Below the pieces are notes generated by a model. That model was not told where the DNA came from, did not search any database, and saw only the letters and a list, made by a program, of their open reading frames with translations. The position numbers and the translations under genes were made by a program. DNA of 64,000 bases from Oreocharis arfaki (taxonomy: Eukaryota > Chordata > Aves > Passeriformes > Paramythiidae): NCBI GenBank assembly GCA_013398015.1, contig VZRR01010931.1:186001-250000 (forward strand). The letters run 5' to 3'. Positions 12,691 to 25,680 of the stretch are shown here, one piece after another (positions within the stretch are counted from its first letter, which is position 1; every line of letters begins with the position of its first letter).

Positions 12691-15600
12691 ACCACTGTCT
12701 CTAATCAACCATGCACTGAAAAAGGCCAAAAAATTCATCTCCATCCCTCACAAGGAGACCTCCACTTGTTGCTGAGAGCCTGGCCTGTGCTCAGGAGGTT
12801 CAGGTGACTTCCCTGAGGGCGGATGGCAGAGCTAGGAATTCAATCTAGATCTGTGCATTATTGTCAGTACTGGCACGGGCTGCTCAGTGGCCACAGGGCT
12901 GAGACAGAGCGCTAAGAAAGGGCCAGGAACCCCCAAATCCCCTGTCCACAGGGCTGTGCCAGCCCCAGAACCAGGCAGGGGTTGAGTTTAGGGCTGTGTG
13001 TGTGGGGACAAAGGCTGGCACGGGGCAGCGCAGGCTGTGACACTGACGGAGCAGCCGCGGGAAGCCGGCAGTAAATGAAGAGCTCCGTCAGTCCTGCTGT
13101 CCATCCAACAAGCTCAATCCTTCCGAGCCATTTGTCTAATCTGTTCTTTAAAACCTCCAGTGACAGATCCTCTGCAAACTCCCTTAGCAATCTATTTTAG
13201 CTCTTCACTATTTTTACTGTTCAACAACGTTTCCCGATGTCCAGCCTCAATTTTTCTTGCTGCAATTTCTGCTGTTGAGAGGAGTTCATTCTCTCTCTTC
13301 CTTTGGAGATTGTTTCTCTTTGATTCCTGGGGGCTTGTGTTCAGGTTTCCAGGCCTTAATAAATCAAACATTACAGCACAGAACTGATGGCCCAGCTTAT
13401 CTGAGCTGCCCTGTGCGAGCCCAGCTTGGGAGTTTGCTGATGCTGGATCGCCAGCCAGACCTTTGCACATGGCCCAAAACAAACAGGAGCTCGGCGGGTC
13501 AGAATCCCAAAGTGGCAACCAAATTTAAACAGGGACAGCCAAATCTCTCGAGCCCTGATTTTCCCTTGCACAGAGGCCCCAGCACCCAGATCTGGGCACC
13601 CAAAGCAGCAGTTTCTGTTTCAGACACGTTAATCACCTTCAGAGATGCAACAGTTCAGAGGTGGTTTTTGTGCCCGAACTGCAGATAAGAGCTCTCATCC
13701 TTTGAAACATTGGCTTGTGGCCTTGGGAAAGCAGAGGAGAGGAAAGCCGTGCCCTGCCAGAGCCGTGCTGGGACCTAGCAACCACCAGCCAGGGCCAGGA
13801 CCACACAAACGAGGTGTTAAACAGAGGAATGGATGGGGGGAAAAAAAATGGGAACATGCTGGGAAGCAAATGGAAAAAGAGCAAAGCTCTCCCAGTAATC
13901 ACAACCAGTGAGAGGCACAACCTCACAGCTGCAAACTGGGGAACTCCCATGCCCTCCTTACGCATAGATTTGCCTCTCCATCCGCCCCAGAGCAGGAAAC
14001 AAGAGCTGTGTGCTGAAGGGAGCTGCCTGCATCTCACCCAGGGACAAACGGAGCTGATCCCGTGGTGGGCCTTGCCCTGATCCATCGGCCTGTCCGGGTC
14101 ACTGTGTGCCCCAACACAGGGCAGAGCTGTGGTCCCCAGCCTTGGCTGGCCCCAAACACCAATTGCAGGGCCAGCTGTGTGTCCTGCAGGGTTTTGTGTG
14201 TCCCTGGACCCCTCCCAGCATCCCCCCAAGCCCAGGGGCACGGGGACAACACAGCAGGCACCACACTGCTCCTGCCATGGCTTGGGCACGGGCCACCACC
14301 ACAGCGCTGCCTGCAGCTCCAGCAGTGCCCAGACACCAACAGGATCATCCCAGAGCTCCCTCACCACGGCAGGAGCAGGAACGAGCCCTCAGCACACCCA
14401 CCCAGCCCTGGATTTGCCGGGGGTGCCGCCCTCAGCACCCCTTTTACAGCATTCTCCTGTTCAATGACATTTCCACCACTGCTCAGCACCCGAGCCTGTC
14501 CTGCAGCCTCCCAGGGCCGTCCCTGGGCACAGGGACACCCCCCAGCTCCCAGAGCAGCCAGCCCTGCCTGCCTTTGCCATGCCCAGCACCGCGAGGACCA
14601 CGGGACTCGGGGGGTTCCTCACCCTCATGGAAGGTGGGAAGAGGAAACAAGGCAGCAAATTTTCCTCCCCGCTGTGCCAGAGGCGTTCCCCCCATACACA
14701 GAGCACCCTGCCAAGGCCTGCTCGGCTGCCCAGAGCTGGGATCTGGAGATTGCCTCCATCAGAACCCTCCTCTCCCCTTTTCCATCCTTCCAGACCGCTC
14801 CATAACTCCGTTACACCCCTGGTGCTGCTCCTTTATCTCACTTTAGCCCTTCCAACCCTCTTTTCCCTCCTTCTCCCAGGAGGGACGAGACAGCAGCTCC
14901 CGACTAATCACCTGAGACATTAACAAAAGCAGATGCAGTTATTTGGAAGCCCTGCTCCCCTGATGAATTCCCTTCTGTGCCTCTGCAGGCTGTACCCATT
15001 TGTTCCCTGCCTTTTGCTCCCGGATCCCATAAAGAACTTCCCCCTGTCATCATTAGGGCTGGTGCCTTTTTGTATTCACTGAGTAACTGCTCCCAGCGGC
15101 TCCACATTAAAAAAAAATAATAAAATAAAACCCATGTAACTTGATTTCGGTTGCAAAATAACAATACCCCGAACACAGAACAATTCTCCTGGACAGGAGT
15201 GCAAACATGACAGGAAAACACACAAACCCCAGCACACCTCGTTCTGCCGGAGCAGTACCACACCAATCACATCTCCCTGCTGCTTAAATTAAGGAGCTGC
15301 ATCCACACCTAGGGGGAGGAAAAAACCCAAAAAAGCAGCACATGCACAGCAGCTGGTTTGGTAATTCTCAGCCGTTTCCCCGATAATTAGAGGTTTTAGA
15401 TGCTCTAACAAGGCGAGCACCGGTTCCACCCACGGGGCAAAGTTCAGGAGAAGCTGGAGGAAAGCGAACAAAAAAAAAAATGTACAGTGAATTAAAATTC
15501 AGCAGCTCGTCATCTCCGTGGGAACACCCAAGTACACAAGACAACAGCTTCCTTTAATTAAAAAAAGACTCCTCTCAATCTGTTTTCCACAGTCTTTTTT

Positions 15601-16683
15601 TTTTTTTCTTCCCTTCTTCTTCTTTTTAGGAAGAGCATTTGAAATTTTTAACAGAAATTCACAGCTGCTCGTCCAAAGCTACCTGTTTCCACACCTCCAA
15701 TTATTCACAGCTAAGAAGGGCAAAACAGGGTCCTAGGAACCCGAATTCTCACCCATCCTTGCTGAACGTACAGACCCACTGCTCTTGGAGGAGGGAGTGG
15801 AAGGAATAACCAGTCAAACATCCACCTGCTCTTCCCAGCACTGCCAAGACCTCAAAGGGCATCCCAGCGAACCCAGCTTGTCCATCATTCTAAAACTGAG
15901 CTTCACAGATGTTTTTTTTAAGCTGAATTTAGTTCAGCAAGCTGCCCAGCTGTGTTTCAGGAGCCAGGGAGAATTATTTATTTAAAACACTCTTATAATC
16001 CCTCCTTTTTTTTGTTGTTGCCCGCTCCAGGAGCATTCCCAGGGTTGCCTGATTTCTGAAATGCTCAGTGCCAGGGAAGAATCAGCTCAGCCAGAGCTGG
16101 GGGCACGGGGATGTGACCAAACAGATGGCAGAGCCTGGGTCAGCTGCTGAGCTCCTCGGCCTGGAACACAAAGCCTTGTGCAGGAGAGGAAAACCACGGC
16201 AGCAAGGAGGCACAAATAACTCGAGTGTCCCCAGCACAGGTGCAGCTCCTGCCTGTGACCTTGGTAAAACACTCAGGGCTAAACTGAGAACAGAAATGAT
16301 CCCAGACAGGGCATCCTGCTGGGAGCAGGGACACCGAGGGGACAATGACCCTCCCACTGAGACACCAGCACAGAGCCTGGCAAGTTCAAGGCTTCACATT
16401 TTCCCTTGAGCAGAAGTTCATCCCTTCCCCGGGAAGGATTCACTTCTCCACCACATTGGAGCTGTTCATGAAAGCACAAACACGCCGGTAATGGAAATAA
16501 AATGAGCTGGAAACCTTCCTGCCACTTCTCCAGGAAAAGGCAGCACGTTTCCTCCCAGCCTGCCGTCCCTCAGGAGTTCTGGTGGTCCCATGAAACACAG
16601 CCCCACTCAGTCAAGGATTCCCAGGATGCAGCATGGGGATGGCACTTTGGCAGAGGATGCACTGATCAGAAAGATCACTGAAT
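12691..16683. other. Gene-free stretch
   Basis: The GC-rich interval 14.0-14.8 kb keeps three frames open at once, a composition effect. T-runs near 15596-15608 and A-runs near 15110-15130 and 15471-15480. No exon recognised. Confidence 0.55.
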
Positions 16684-16800
16684 AACAAGATTTGTGGGTT
16701 GGAAGGGATTTAAAAATCATCCCACGAGCCCAGGTTGCTCCAAGCCCATCCAACCTGGCCTTGAAGCACCAGCCTAGCCCCAAACTGGAGACACTACCCC
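16684..16800 (-). mobile_element. CR1 LINE 3' fragment
   Basis: The plus strand reads TGTGGGTTGGAAGGGATTTA and later GCTCCAAGCCCATCCAACCT, the reverse complement of the CR1 3' end. Confidence 0.85.
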
Positions 16801-19800
16801 AGCTTCAAACTTTGAATCACCCTGAAGCTCCCAAATCACCCTCTCCTGGTCTGGGGGAAAAAAGGAGCCAAAACTTCCCAGCTTCCCACTGAAAGCACCA
16901 ACTCGGCGGTATCAAGTTGTGAGAAAGGAAAAATAAAACACTAAAAATCCCTTTGAAGCAGCTTGAGTGTCCACTCCACAACAGGCTGCAGCAAAACTCT
17001 TCATTAGTCACGGCTGGCAAACTTGAAAGGAATAAAAGGAACCAATGAGTAATGCAGCACCATAAAAAACACAACAACCTCGATAACAGCGAAATCAAAA
17101 CCCAGCTCAAAAACCTCCACGCAAACAAAGCTACAGAACCAGGGAGGGCTCGAGCCGAGGTAATACAGCCCAAAATCCCATCTGCACAAGTGCATTTGGA
17201 GCATTCCACGCATCCAGAGCAGCTTGGAAATGGCGGGGTTCTCGCCCTGACATATGCACTGATGCACGGATACAACCATCATCTCCCTCGTCTTGGCAAT
17301 CCCTGCCAGGAATTGCCACTCCAGGAAGGAGCAGGTGAGGGGTAGTGGCTCCATCAAGCATATGTGACAGCTCTAAAAGCTGCATTTATGCAAGCAAATG
17401 GAGCAGAGCAGCTGCACTGCATTAACACCAATGCCTGCAAATGGGACTCGGATATTTTTGTGACTGGAAATCTGCTCAAGGAGAAAAGTGCTCCGAGTTC
17501 TGCCTTCAGAGCAGCATTTCCAGCTCCTGTAGCATCATCCCATGCTAATCTGCCATGTTCCAGGAGCACGGGCTTGTCCATGCTTTACAGGCAGAGAAAA
17601 ATGAGGAATGAGAGCGTCCCTCACCAAAAAAACCCAGCCCAGGAGAGGAGAGCAACTCCAACCCTTGCAATTCCCAGCAGGATGGACCCTGCAGACAACT
17701 AAAGCCACACAAACTCCATCCATGACCTCAGCTAAGAAGGATTTGATCACTCAGCTCAGGATTTGGTCATTCAACACAGGATTTGTTCCTTCAACTCAGG
17801 ATTTCTGGTCTATTTCTCAAAATCCCCAGCAAGAGAATCTCCACCTCACCGGGCTGATGGAAAGCAGGTTTCTGGTTCTTGTGACCCTCAAGACAAGGTT
17901 AAAGCTGCACACATTGCCAAAAACTGAATGGGCAAAACCACTCTAATTTAGGTATTTTACCAGCACACCTTTCTTAAGCCGTTTTCCTATTCCTGAAGGC
18001 CACCTGTGGATGGAAGCTTGGGCAATCCTCTCAGCTCTGCACCAGCTGCAATAAACCCTGCAGGATTTTCCTCTTGACGTGATGATATTCCCAGAGACCA
18101 GAGAGCCACGGAGTAAATTCTTATATAATATGATAATTGACTTGATCTCCAAAGGATAAGCACGTCAAGATCCTAAAAATCATTTTTTCCCCTTACCAAC
18201 GCAATAAAGATCTGATTGAAAATGTCGTGTTCTGGGTCTATGAGCAATATTCTCATAACTCATCACCTAAAACAAATTGTTCTTTCATTTGTACAAGTTA
18301 GAGGAGATTCCAAGTCAGACAAGCTGAAGGCAGGAGTTTAAACAGATTCTGCATGGCAGAAGGAATATTAATTTCCCTCTCCCCCCCCTATATAAACGTT
18401 AAATCACACTTCCTCACCTAGGGTTAATTAATCTTCCCAAAGGTGCTCCAGCCCACCAAACACACACCAGGAAGATCCTTGACACCAGGAAAGCCCCGCC
18501 ACAAATCTCAGAGCCCTGCTGCAAGAGCTGGCAGGGAAGCAGTAATTGAATATGCAGAACTGCACCACGAGCCTCGTTCTTGGAGGGAAAATGCAATTAC
18601 TCCGGACACGTTGGATCACGGGGTGGGTGTGGGAGAGGAGCCTCGTTTGCTGCTGGGGATTGCTGGGATGTGCTGCCAGCTCCTCGCCTGGGTCACAGGA
18701 GGACTTGGAGGACTCAAGGACGTGTGGAGCCCGTGCTGTGTCCGTCCCTCCTGCTCCGGCTCGCCTCGGTGCGTCCTGCACAGGGACTGCTTTTTACTGA
18801 GCGCTCCCGGCCCCCGCGGGGAGCCCGAGCAGCTGCCCTGGAACACGAAAAGGCTCTGCCAGGTCTCCAGTGGAAGGATTACACAAGTCCTGTCACCGGC
18901 ACGACTCGGCCGCGATTACCTGATTACAGAGGCATTTACATAACAGACACCATTAGCAGAGAAAGCTTTCGGCTCTTCCTTGCCCACCTCTGCTCCCATA
19001 AAACACCATTCACTCCCATAATTGAACCTCCAGCAACAAAGAACCTCTAATGAACAGAGCAATTTCTGGGGGAACTCAGACCCTAAATCCAGGCAGACAA
19101 CAGCTCCTGGACCGAGTTCAAACACATCCCCTGCTTCAATTCTTGTCTAGGGCCACTTAAAAAACCTGGAGCATTAAAGCATTAGACGTACTTGGGAGAG
19201 AACAAGGATGGCGTGCAGGCTGAGCTGGCTCCGAAGAGGAGGAGATGATGCTAATTATCCAGCTGGTAAAATGGAATCACTGGGGGGAAGAAATGAACAG
19301 CCAAGCCGGCTCCTGGTGCAAGAGCAGCTCTGTTTAATCAGGGGTAGGGCACCTGCCCGAGAGGAGCGGAATTACATCAGGGTGGTGACAGGCAATCAAT
19401 GAACACTCAATTAACACTTACAATATTACTAACTTAAGCAAAGCGTGGTTTTGCAAACGGTGATCTCTCCCTCGTACTGATACACCCGTAATTTAATTTT
19501 CCTCAGCGCACCAGCACCAAGCACGGAAAGAAAAAGAACGAGGTGCCACCCTCTGAAAGGGAATATCCTTCAGTTCTGCAAAGAGGGGGAAGGAGACAGG
19601 GCAAGGCTGTGGGATGCCCGCCTGGAATCACTTCCCATCTGGAAAAGGGGAGGCAGCACTGGCTAAACCTCCCCGTCCCAACCCCTCCTGATGCTGGGTT
19701 TGTTTCCAGCTGCCTTTTCCTGCTGCTGCTCCTCTCCCGCTCCCACCTCGCTCTGCAGCTTTAAGGTTGGTGAAGTAAGAGGTGAAAGTAACCTTCCAGA

Positions 19801-21589
19801 GCGGGCCCGTGCCCTAATTAACATGCCAGCCACCCACCGAACGGTAATGATGCCTCTTAATCTCTCTCCCTGGGTCTGCTGAGCACCTCTCGGGTGCTGG
19901 CAGAGGGGATTTGTGGCTGCAGCATCCCCTGTGTCTGTGCAGGAGTATGGGGGGTTGGTGAACCTCATGGGACAGCAGGAGGAAAGTGGGTCTGAGAGAA
20001 CAGAACCCTTCAGGCACCCTGAAGGCATCCAAATAGGCCTGTTCCAGTCCTAAAAGTAGTGGGAAAATGGGTTTTTTTAACTGGATAAGCCCTACACATT
20101 GGCTGAGCTGTCAGCAACCCAATCCCTTCCACACTGCAGCCCAAAGCCCTGCTGGATTTTCCATCCCCGCTCTCCCCCACATCAGAAAAATAAAATAAAA
20201 ATTCATACATAACTGAAAGATTTGAAGGGCAATAATGACCATTTTGAAAACCTTGTTTGAGTTGTGACTGACTCATGCTGAGCTTTTCCCACTCCAAACC
20301 TGCAGTTGACCTAAAAGAACGCTGGCAAGATGTATCATTTCCATTTAAAAAAACCAGCAAATGTACCAAGTCCTGGGTAATTTGCTCCTGCGCTTAAATA
20401 GAAAGCTGTACGAAAATAAAACATGGCTTTTTCTTGTCTGGGTTTCTCCAGCTGGAGCACCCAGCCACAGAACCACGGCCTGCCTGCGAACCCTGGCCTG
20501 GCAGAAGCCTCTTCCCCTGCTTAAGTCCTCATGGACAACAATCAAATCCCTCCCTTTTGTGAGGAGCAGCAGACTGGGCTCAGCCTCTCTCTCTCTCTCC
20601 AGCCCGTTTTACAGCCCTCACATCATCCCTGTGGCTCTGCCCTTATCTCCCTCCAGTTTGCCAACATCATTTTTAAGGTATAGATACCAGGGCTGCACAC
20701 AATGCTCTTCCTGCTTGTATTCATTATTTCTCTGCTTAGACAGCCTGAGATAGCATTAGCACTCCTGAGGATTCACAGCACAGCACAAGACCAGCCAGTT
20801 ATTGATAAGATAATGAAATTAAGCTCCTGCTTCTCACCTTGATGTGGCGGCTCCCGGGGGTTCCTCTCGCCAAGTGTGGGTTTTACTCCCCGCTCTCGTT
20901 AACGTGGATTAGTAAATTATCACAGGGGCTGCCCGTGCACTCACTCCCTCCATAAACACAGGGAACTGGCTGAACCCCGCACCCTCACATCCATCCACGT
21001 GGGAACATGGAAAACCTCGGCTCAGGGGTGCTGCAGACACCCCGAAATCCAATGGTTGCTGTCAGAATTCCGGGCTGGAAGAGGGGAGGCGCTGCCCAGA
21101 CACAGCCACAGGTCCCTTTACTGCAGCAAAACCCCATCCTGGGAGCCAAACGAGCTCCAGCATCCCAATCCCAGCACTGCCAGGACCTCCCTGCTCCTGC
21201 CAGGATCAGATCTACCACACCGGGACCACGGCGTTTCCACCAGAGCATCTCCCACAACGCAGCACCGGCTCCGCTCACGCCGGACCCTCCTTCCCAAGAC
21301 ACGCTCCCAGCACTTCCCCGACTCCAGCTGGATTTTGGGAGCCAGGAAAGGCCCTGTCCCCACTCCCCCCGGCCCCGAGGTGCGTTTTGGGCAGCGCTGC
21401 CAGCACGTTGCAGGCTCGCAGGTGCCAGATGGAAAGTGCAAACTCATCCGGCGCTCCGAGGGATCCGCACCCAGGGGTTTGCTCCCGGCAGCTTCCCCTC
21501 TTCCCTGCCCTCGGCCCCACCAGCTGGGAGTTCTTATGTCTGGATTTTCTCACCCACAGTCAGAAAAAAGAAGAAGAAAAAAAAATTTG
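16801..21589. other. Gene-free stretch (possible GRIK4 intron)
   Basis: It holds a 20-bp tandem (17738-17807), an AT-rich complex block at about 18090-18340 and a CT dinucleotide run near 20582-20598. No splice-bounded coding segment seen. The 198-204 residue frames at 21.0-21.6 kb overlap each other and look random. Confidence 0.5.
17738..17807. repeat. 20-bp tandem repeat, about 3.5 copies
   Basis: AGGATTTG starts at 17738, 17758 and 17778, with a partial copy at 17798; period exactly 20. Unit example: AGGATTTGGTCATTCAACAC. Confidence 0.9.
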
Positions 21590-21920
21590 TCATAGAAAAT
21601 GTGCGAGCACTGACATCTTAAGACAAAAAAAGATGCAGATTTCTCAACCGTTCACAGCACATTATGGAAATACATTCTCAGGGACTATTAAATATGGGAT
21701 TATTGACTAGATGAGCAGCAGCTCAATGGACTGGCTTGCAAATATGTCTTTAGACAATTCTTAAAATGCAGATTAATTATCTAACAGACAAGAATATTTT
21801 TTTTCCTGCAGACTTTCTAATGATCTGTTGCATAAACAAACGTCCAGACAGTTTTGTTTGCGCTTGTGGTGGCTGCGATGTTCTTCAATACCTAAATAGG
21901 GACTGTGGAGACTTAAATCT
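21590..21920. promoter_or_regulatory. Candidate conserved non-coding element with paired FOX-type motifs
   Basis: AT-rich, non-repetitive sequence next to a GC-rich region. It contains GATTAATTATCTAAC and an inverted pair of forkhead-type cores (CATAAACAAACG at 21831-21842 and GTTTTGTTTGCGC at 21851-21863). Enhancer identity is inferred from composition and motifs. Confidence 0.35.
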
Positions 21921-24900
21921 TATTTAACACCCAGCAGGAACTCAACAAAAGGCATGTCAGTCCAAATCACTGAAAGCCACGTCTCCCGAGAGACCCTTGG
22001 GAGGTCCAGCTGCCAAAAGACCCCGTTTCCCAAACTCCTGATATTCCACAGAGCATTAAATTCTTTCCATGTTTCCGTCCTTAAAACAACTGCATCGACG
22101 TCCATCATTTAACCACCCAACCCCTTTGGAAATGAGCAAGGCATGTTGGACTAAAGAGAGATTTTTCAGTGCTCTGCAGATTCAGGAAAATATCCCTGCT
22201 GCCCATCCCTGCTGGAATTGCATTCGAAAGAACGAGGCTGAAGCTGGGGGAACCATTGCCCTGAGCTCTGCCCTCACCTGCAGGTTCCTTCCTAACCTGT
22301 CCAGCCAGAATTTAAAAATCCCACCGTGATTTTGGGACTGCCGTGGATGTAACACGGAGCACAGCGGTCATCTCCTCACTGAAGGTGATTAACTTGTGAT
22401 TTGTCAGCCGTGCCTCCAGCTCCCAACCACTCCGCTCCTCGCTGCCTTTCCCGATCGCTTCAAACGCTGTCGGGCATCAAACCCAATGCAAAGCAAGTGT
22501 GAAACGTTATTATTCCAGCTTCACACCCACTTTCCCTCGGTGTGAGCAATAATGCAAACTGCGAGACGGTGATGAATGGGACCTGGAGAGGAGCAGATGC
22601 TCCGTGAGCATCAGCACAGGCCCTGCCCCAAAGGTTTCTCAGGCTAAAAAGAGACGTGAGATCTCTCAGAGCTGCACACACAACCCTGAGCAGCAGTCGG
22701 GAGGTGGGGCAGGAAACAAGCAGAGAGAGCAAACAAGAAAACAGCGAGGACACACAACGAGAGCGGGTAGAACAACAGATATTTTGATCAACCTCTTCTT
22801 TGGGGTGAAAAAGGCAGTTTTGGCACGTGTTTGCAGATCAGCAGTGGTTGCCATGAACTGAGTTTGCAGCCCCTGGCTCAGCCACCTCACCCAGCCCAAG
22901 GCACGTTTAGAGCAGCTCTCCCAGACACAGCAGCAATTCGCTGCCTCGTCACAGCCTGCAAAGGGAGATCTGCCCGGCCTGAATCCCACCACAGACACCA
23001 ACATCAGTGACAAGGAGCCCTGCAGCCCCCGTGTCTCCGAGCAGGGACAGAGAGCCATCAAACAAACCTCCAGCCTCAAAACCCCACGTGCTCCTTCAGA
23101 AACCATCAGCTCCTGTCGTTGAACCAGAAACTGTGGTTTGCAGCAGAAAGTTACACACAGGCCAAGGCTGAACAAGGCGTTTTCAGGAATCCATCCCCTC
23201 CTGAGGGGGCACAGGTTGTCTTTGCCATCAGACTCAGCCGTGGGAAGGGGGGAGAGGGTGCAGAGAGGTGCAGGCAGAGCTGATTTTCTGCTGAAGCAGC
23301 TGAGGTGTGATCACACAGCTCATGGGGCTGCGAGGTTCGTGAGGGGAAATGCTCCAGCAAGAGCCAGGCAAGGACCCAGCGATGCTCACAGGGGGAACGG
23401 GTGTCACACAGCACGGGGAGAGCTGTTCCCCACCAGTTGTTCTCCTCCTCCCCGACACACAAGTCCTGACAGTCCCCAGAAAGGTAAAAAAACCCCCTGC
23501 TTTTTAAAAATAGCAAACTCTTCAAGGAGCCGAGCGCGTGCCTGAGTGGGTGGGAAATTAGTGTTATTATTATGACTTTGTGCTCACAGGGTCGGAGACC
23601 TCGGATGACTTGTTTGTGCCCGGAACGGGTTTTTGCAGACTCACTATAAACCCTGGCAAAGAGGGGTTTGTAAGGTCACAGGAGAATTTCCATTAACTGG
23701 AGCCTGGCTGGGGATTGCCAGCATGATCTATGTCTCCCATTTGTGCATATGCAGGGAGGCCAAGAGGAAGCTCCTCTGCTTTATTTCCACATCGTTGTGC
23801 TGCTGCTGAGCTCACCAAATAAACAAACCTCAAAAGCCAGTGGGGAAGGAAGGGGTGGGGGGAGGAACAAGCAGAAAAAAAATAAATAAAACAACAACCC
23901 TGTGCCTGGCTGTCTCCCTCATGAAGGATGCAAATAAATTCTGCAGACTTTGAAGTCAGGAGATCTCAGCAGAAATGAAAATCCCCCGGTGCTGGATGGC
24001 TCAGCAGGTGAGGCACTGGGTGGGTATTGCCTTACAGAGCTGCTCCCCTATGAAGGGTGCAGGGAATAAATGCTGTTACCTGGGTGAGAGCTGGCTCAGG
24101 GAGGCTCAGTCCAGCAGCACAGAACCCCCTGGGCTCTCCAATCCCCCTCCCAGCACCGAGAGACCACGGACTCTGCGAAGGCTGAGCTTCCAACACGGAG
24201 CAGCCCCAAGGGTTGGAGGCACTGCGGATCTGCAGGGGAAATCACCCCTGGAGATGGACAACTTATCTCAGCTCCTCCATCCCTGATCCATCATCTGTCC
24301 CCTTGGAAAATCCAGGGGATGGCCCCACTAGGAGGTCAGGACTCAGCAAAGTTCCCCTCGATTGATTCCAAGGCAGCAAATCCAGCAGGATGCCGGCACA
24401 GTCCAGACACACACAGCCCCTGCTCCAGCAGCAGCAAACCCCTGACCTGTTAGGCTTTGGGGAGAGCAGACACCACTGCAGAGCCCCCTCTGAAGCACAC
24501 AGAGACGGAGAGAGCACTGTTTGCCCCAGCAGAGCATCTCCCGGGGCTCCCCAGCACCTGCAGCTCGTCCACACAGCCCCAGGACCTCCTCAGCTCTACA
24601 CAAACCACACCAACTCTCCGTGCCCGTGCATGTTCTCCTGCTAGAAGCCCACAGAATCACCCAGGGTCTGTTCTTAGGGAAGAATTCAATCAGATTTTCC
24701 TTTTTTTTCACATGCTCAGATCTGAGTTACACCAACTGCTGCTGCAGTGGCCGAACGCCGCACGCCCCGCACGCTCCCAATTCCTGCAACAGCAACCCCT
24801 CTCTGTGAGCATATTCACTCTCCCTAACCCAGCTCTGATCCATTTCCACCTCCAAATCATTAAAGATAACAAATAAGCCCAGTCTCAGTGTGAGGAGCCC

Positions 24901-25610
24901 TCACATAATCACATATCTTCGCTCTCATCAGCACTCGGCCATTACACTTCTATTTTCTGCAGCTTAACTAGGAAAGCCAGCTCTGAACTCTGCCCCTTAT
25001 CCCACAGCTATTTATTGCCCACGTATTTATTTCCAAAAATAGTCTCTTTTTGGGTGGATTTAATGAAATATCCAAATAAATTAGGCCCATTGGAAGATGC
25101 TGAGCTCTTATTTCCTCAGCCTCGGGAAGGTCGGCTTCCCTACTGGGCACACCATCCTCTGCACGTAAACTGTGGTGATCTGACCCCCAGGGACAGACCA
25201 TCCAAGTATTTGAGGAATAATTAGGCCCTCCCAGCAGGCACAGAAGACAAAACTCACCCACCTGATATCCCAGCTCTTCCTCAGGTTTGGTTTCTGGACA
25301 GGCAGAGCGTGGAGGAAATTCCTGCTGCATCCATCAGGTCCCTCTGCCCACTGGGCTTCCTGCCTTGGAAATGGCCAGGGAGGAGGAGGAAGAGGAGGAG
25401 GAGGAATCCACCCCTTCATGTTTGCACCTGCTGCTATTTTACACCTGATTTACCTCAGATCTACTGATTTACAGCACCTTGGGTCCATTGCTCCCTCTTT
25501 GAACGGTCCAATCACCGCTAATTGACCACAGCCAGGCACTGCCAGCTCCGTCCTGCCCAGCAACCACTCCCTGTGACCGGCAGGGAAACGATCCTGCTTT
25601 ATCCTCTGCA
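21921..25610. other. Gene-free stretch
   Basis: Unique intron-like sequence. No repeat family or exon recognised. Confidence 0.5.
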
Positions 25611-25680
25611 AGGTGTCCCTGCCCATGGAATGCGATGAGTTTTAAGTTCCTTTCCAACCCAAACCATTCCAGGGCTCTGC
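25611..25680 (+). mobile_element. Very short CR1 LINE 3' remnant
   Basis: It reads GGTGTCCCTGCCCATGGAAT and TTTAAGTTCCTTTCCAACCC then AAACCATTCC, the last 70 bases of a CR1. Confidence 0.8.

Noticed and set aside
14062..14846. Three overlapping open frames of about 110-250 codons on the plus strand, plus one of about 240 codons on the minus strand (13639-14367)
   Set aside because: All occur in the same GC-rich block with few stop codons. Proline/serine-rich random-looking translations, no recognisable domain.
21007..21621. Open frames of about 200 codons on the plus strand
   Set aside because: Two overlapping frames with similar low-complexity translations in GC-rich DNA. No splice context.
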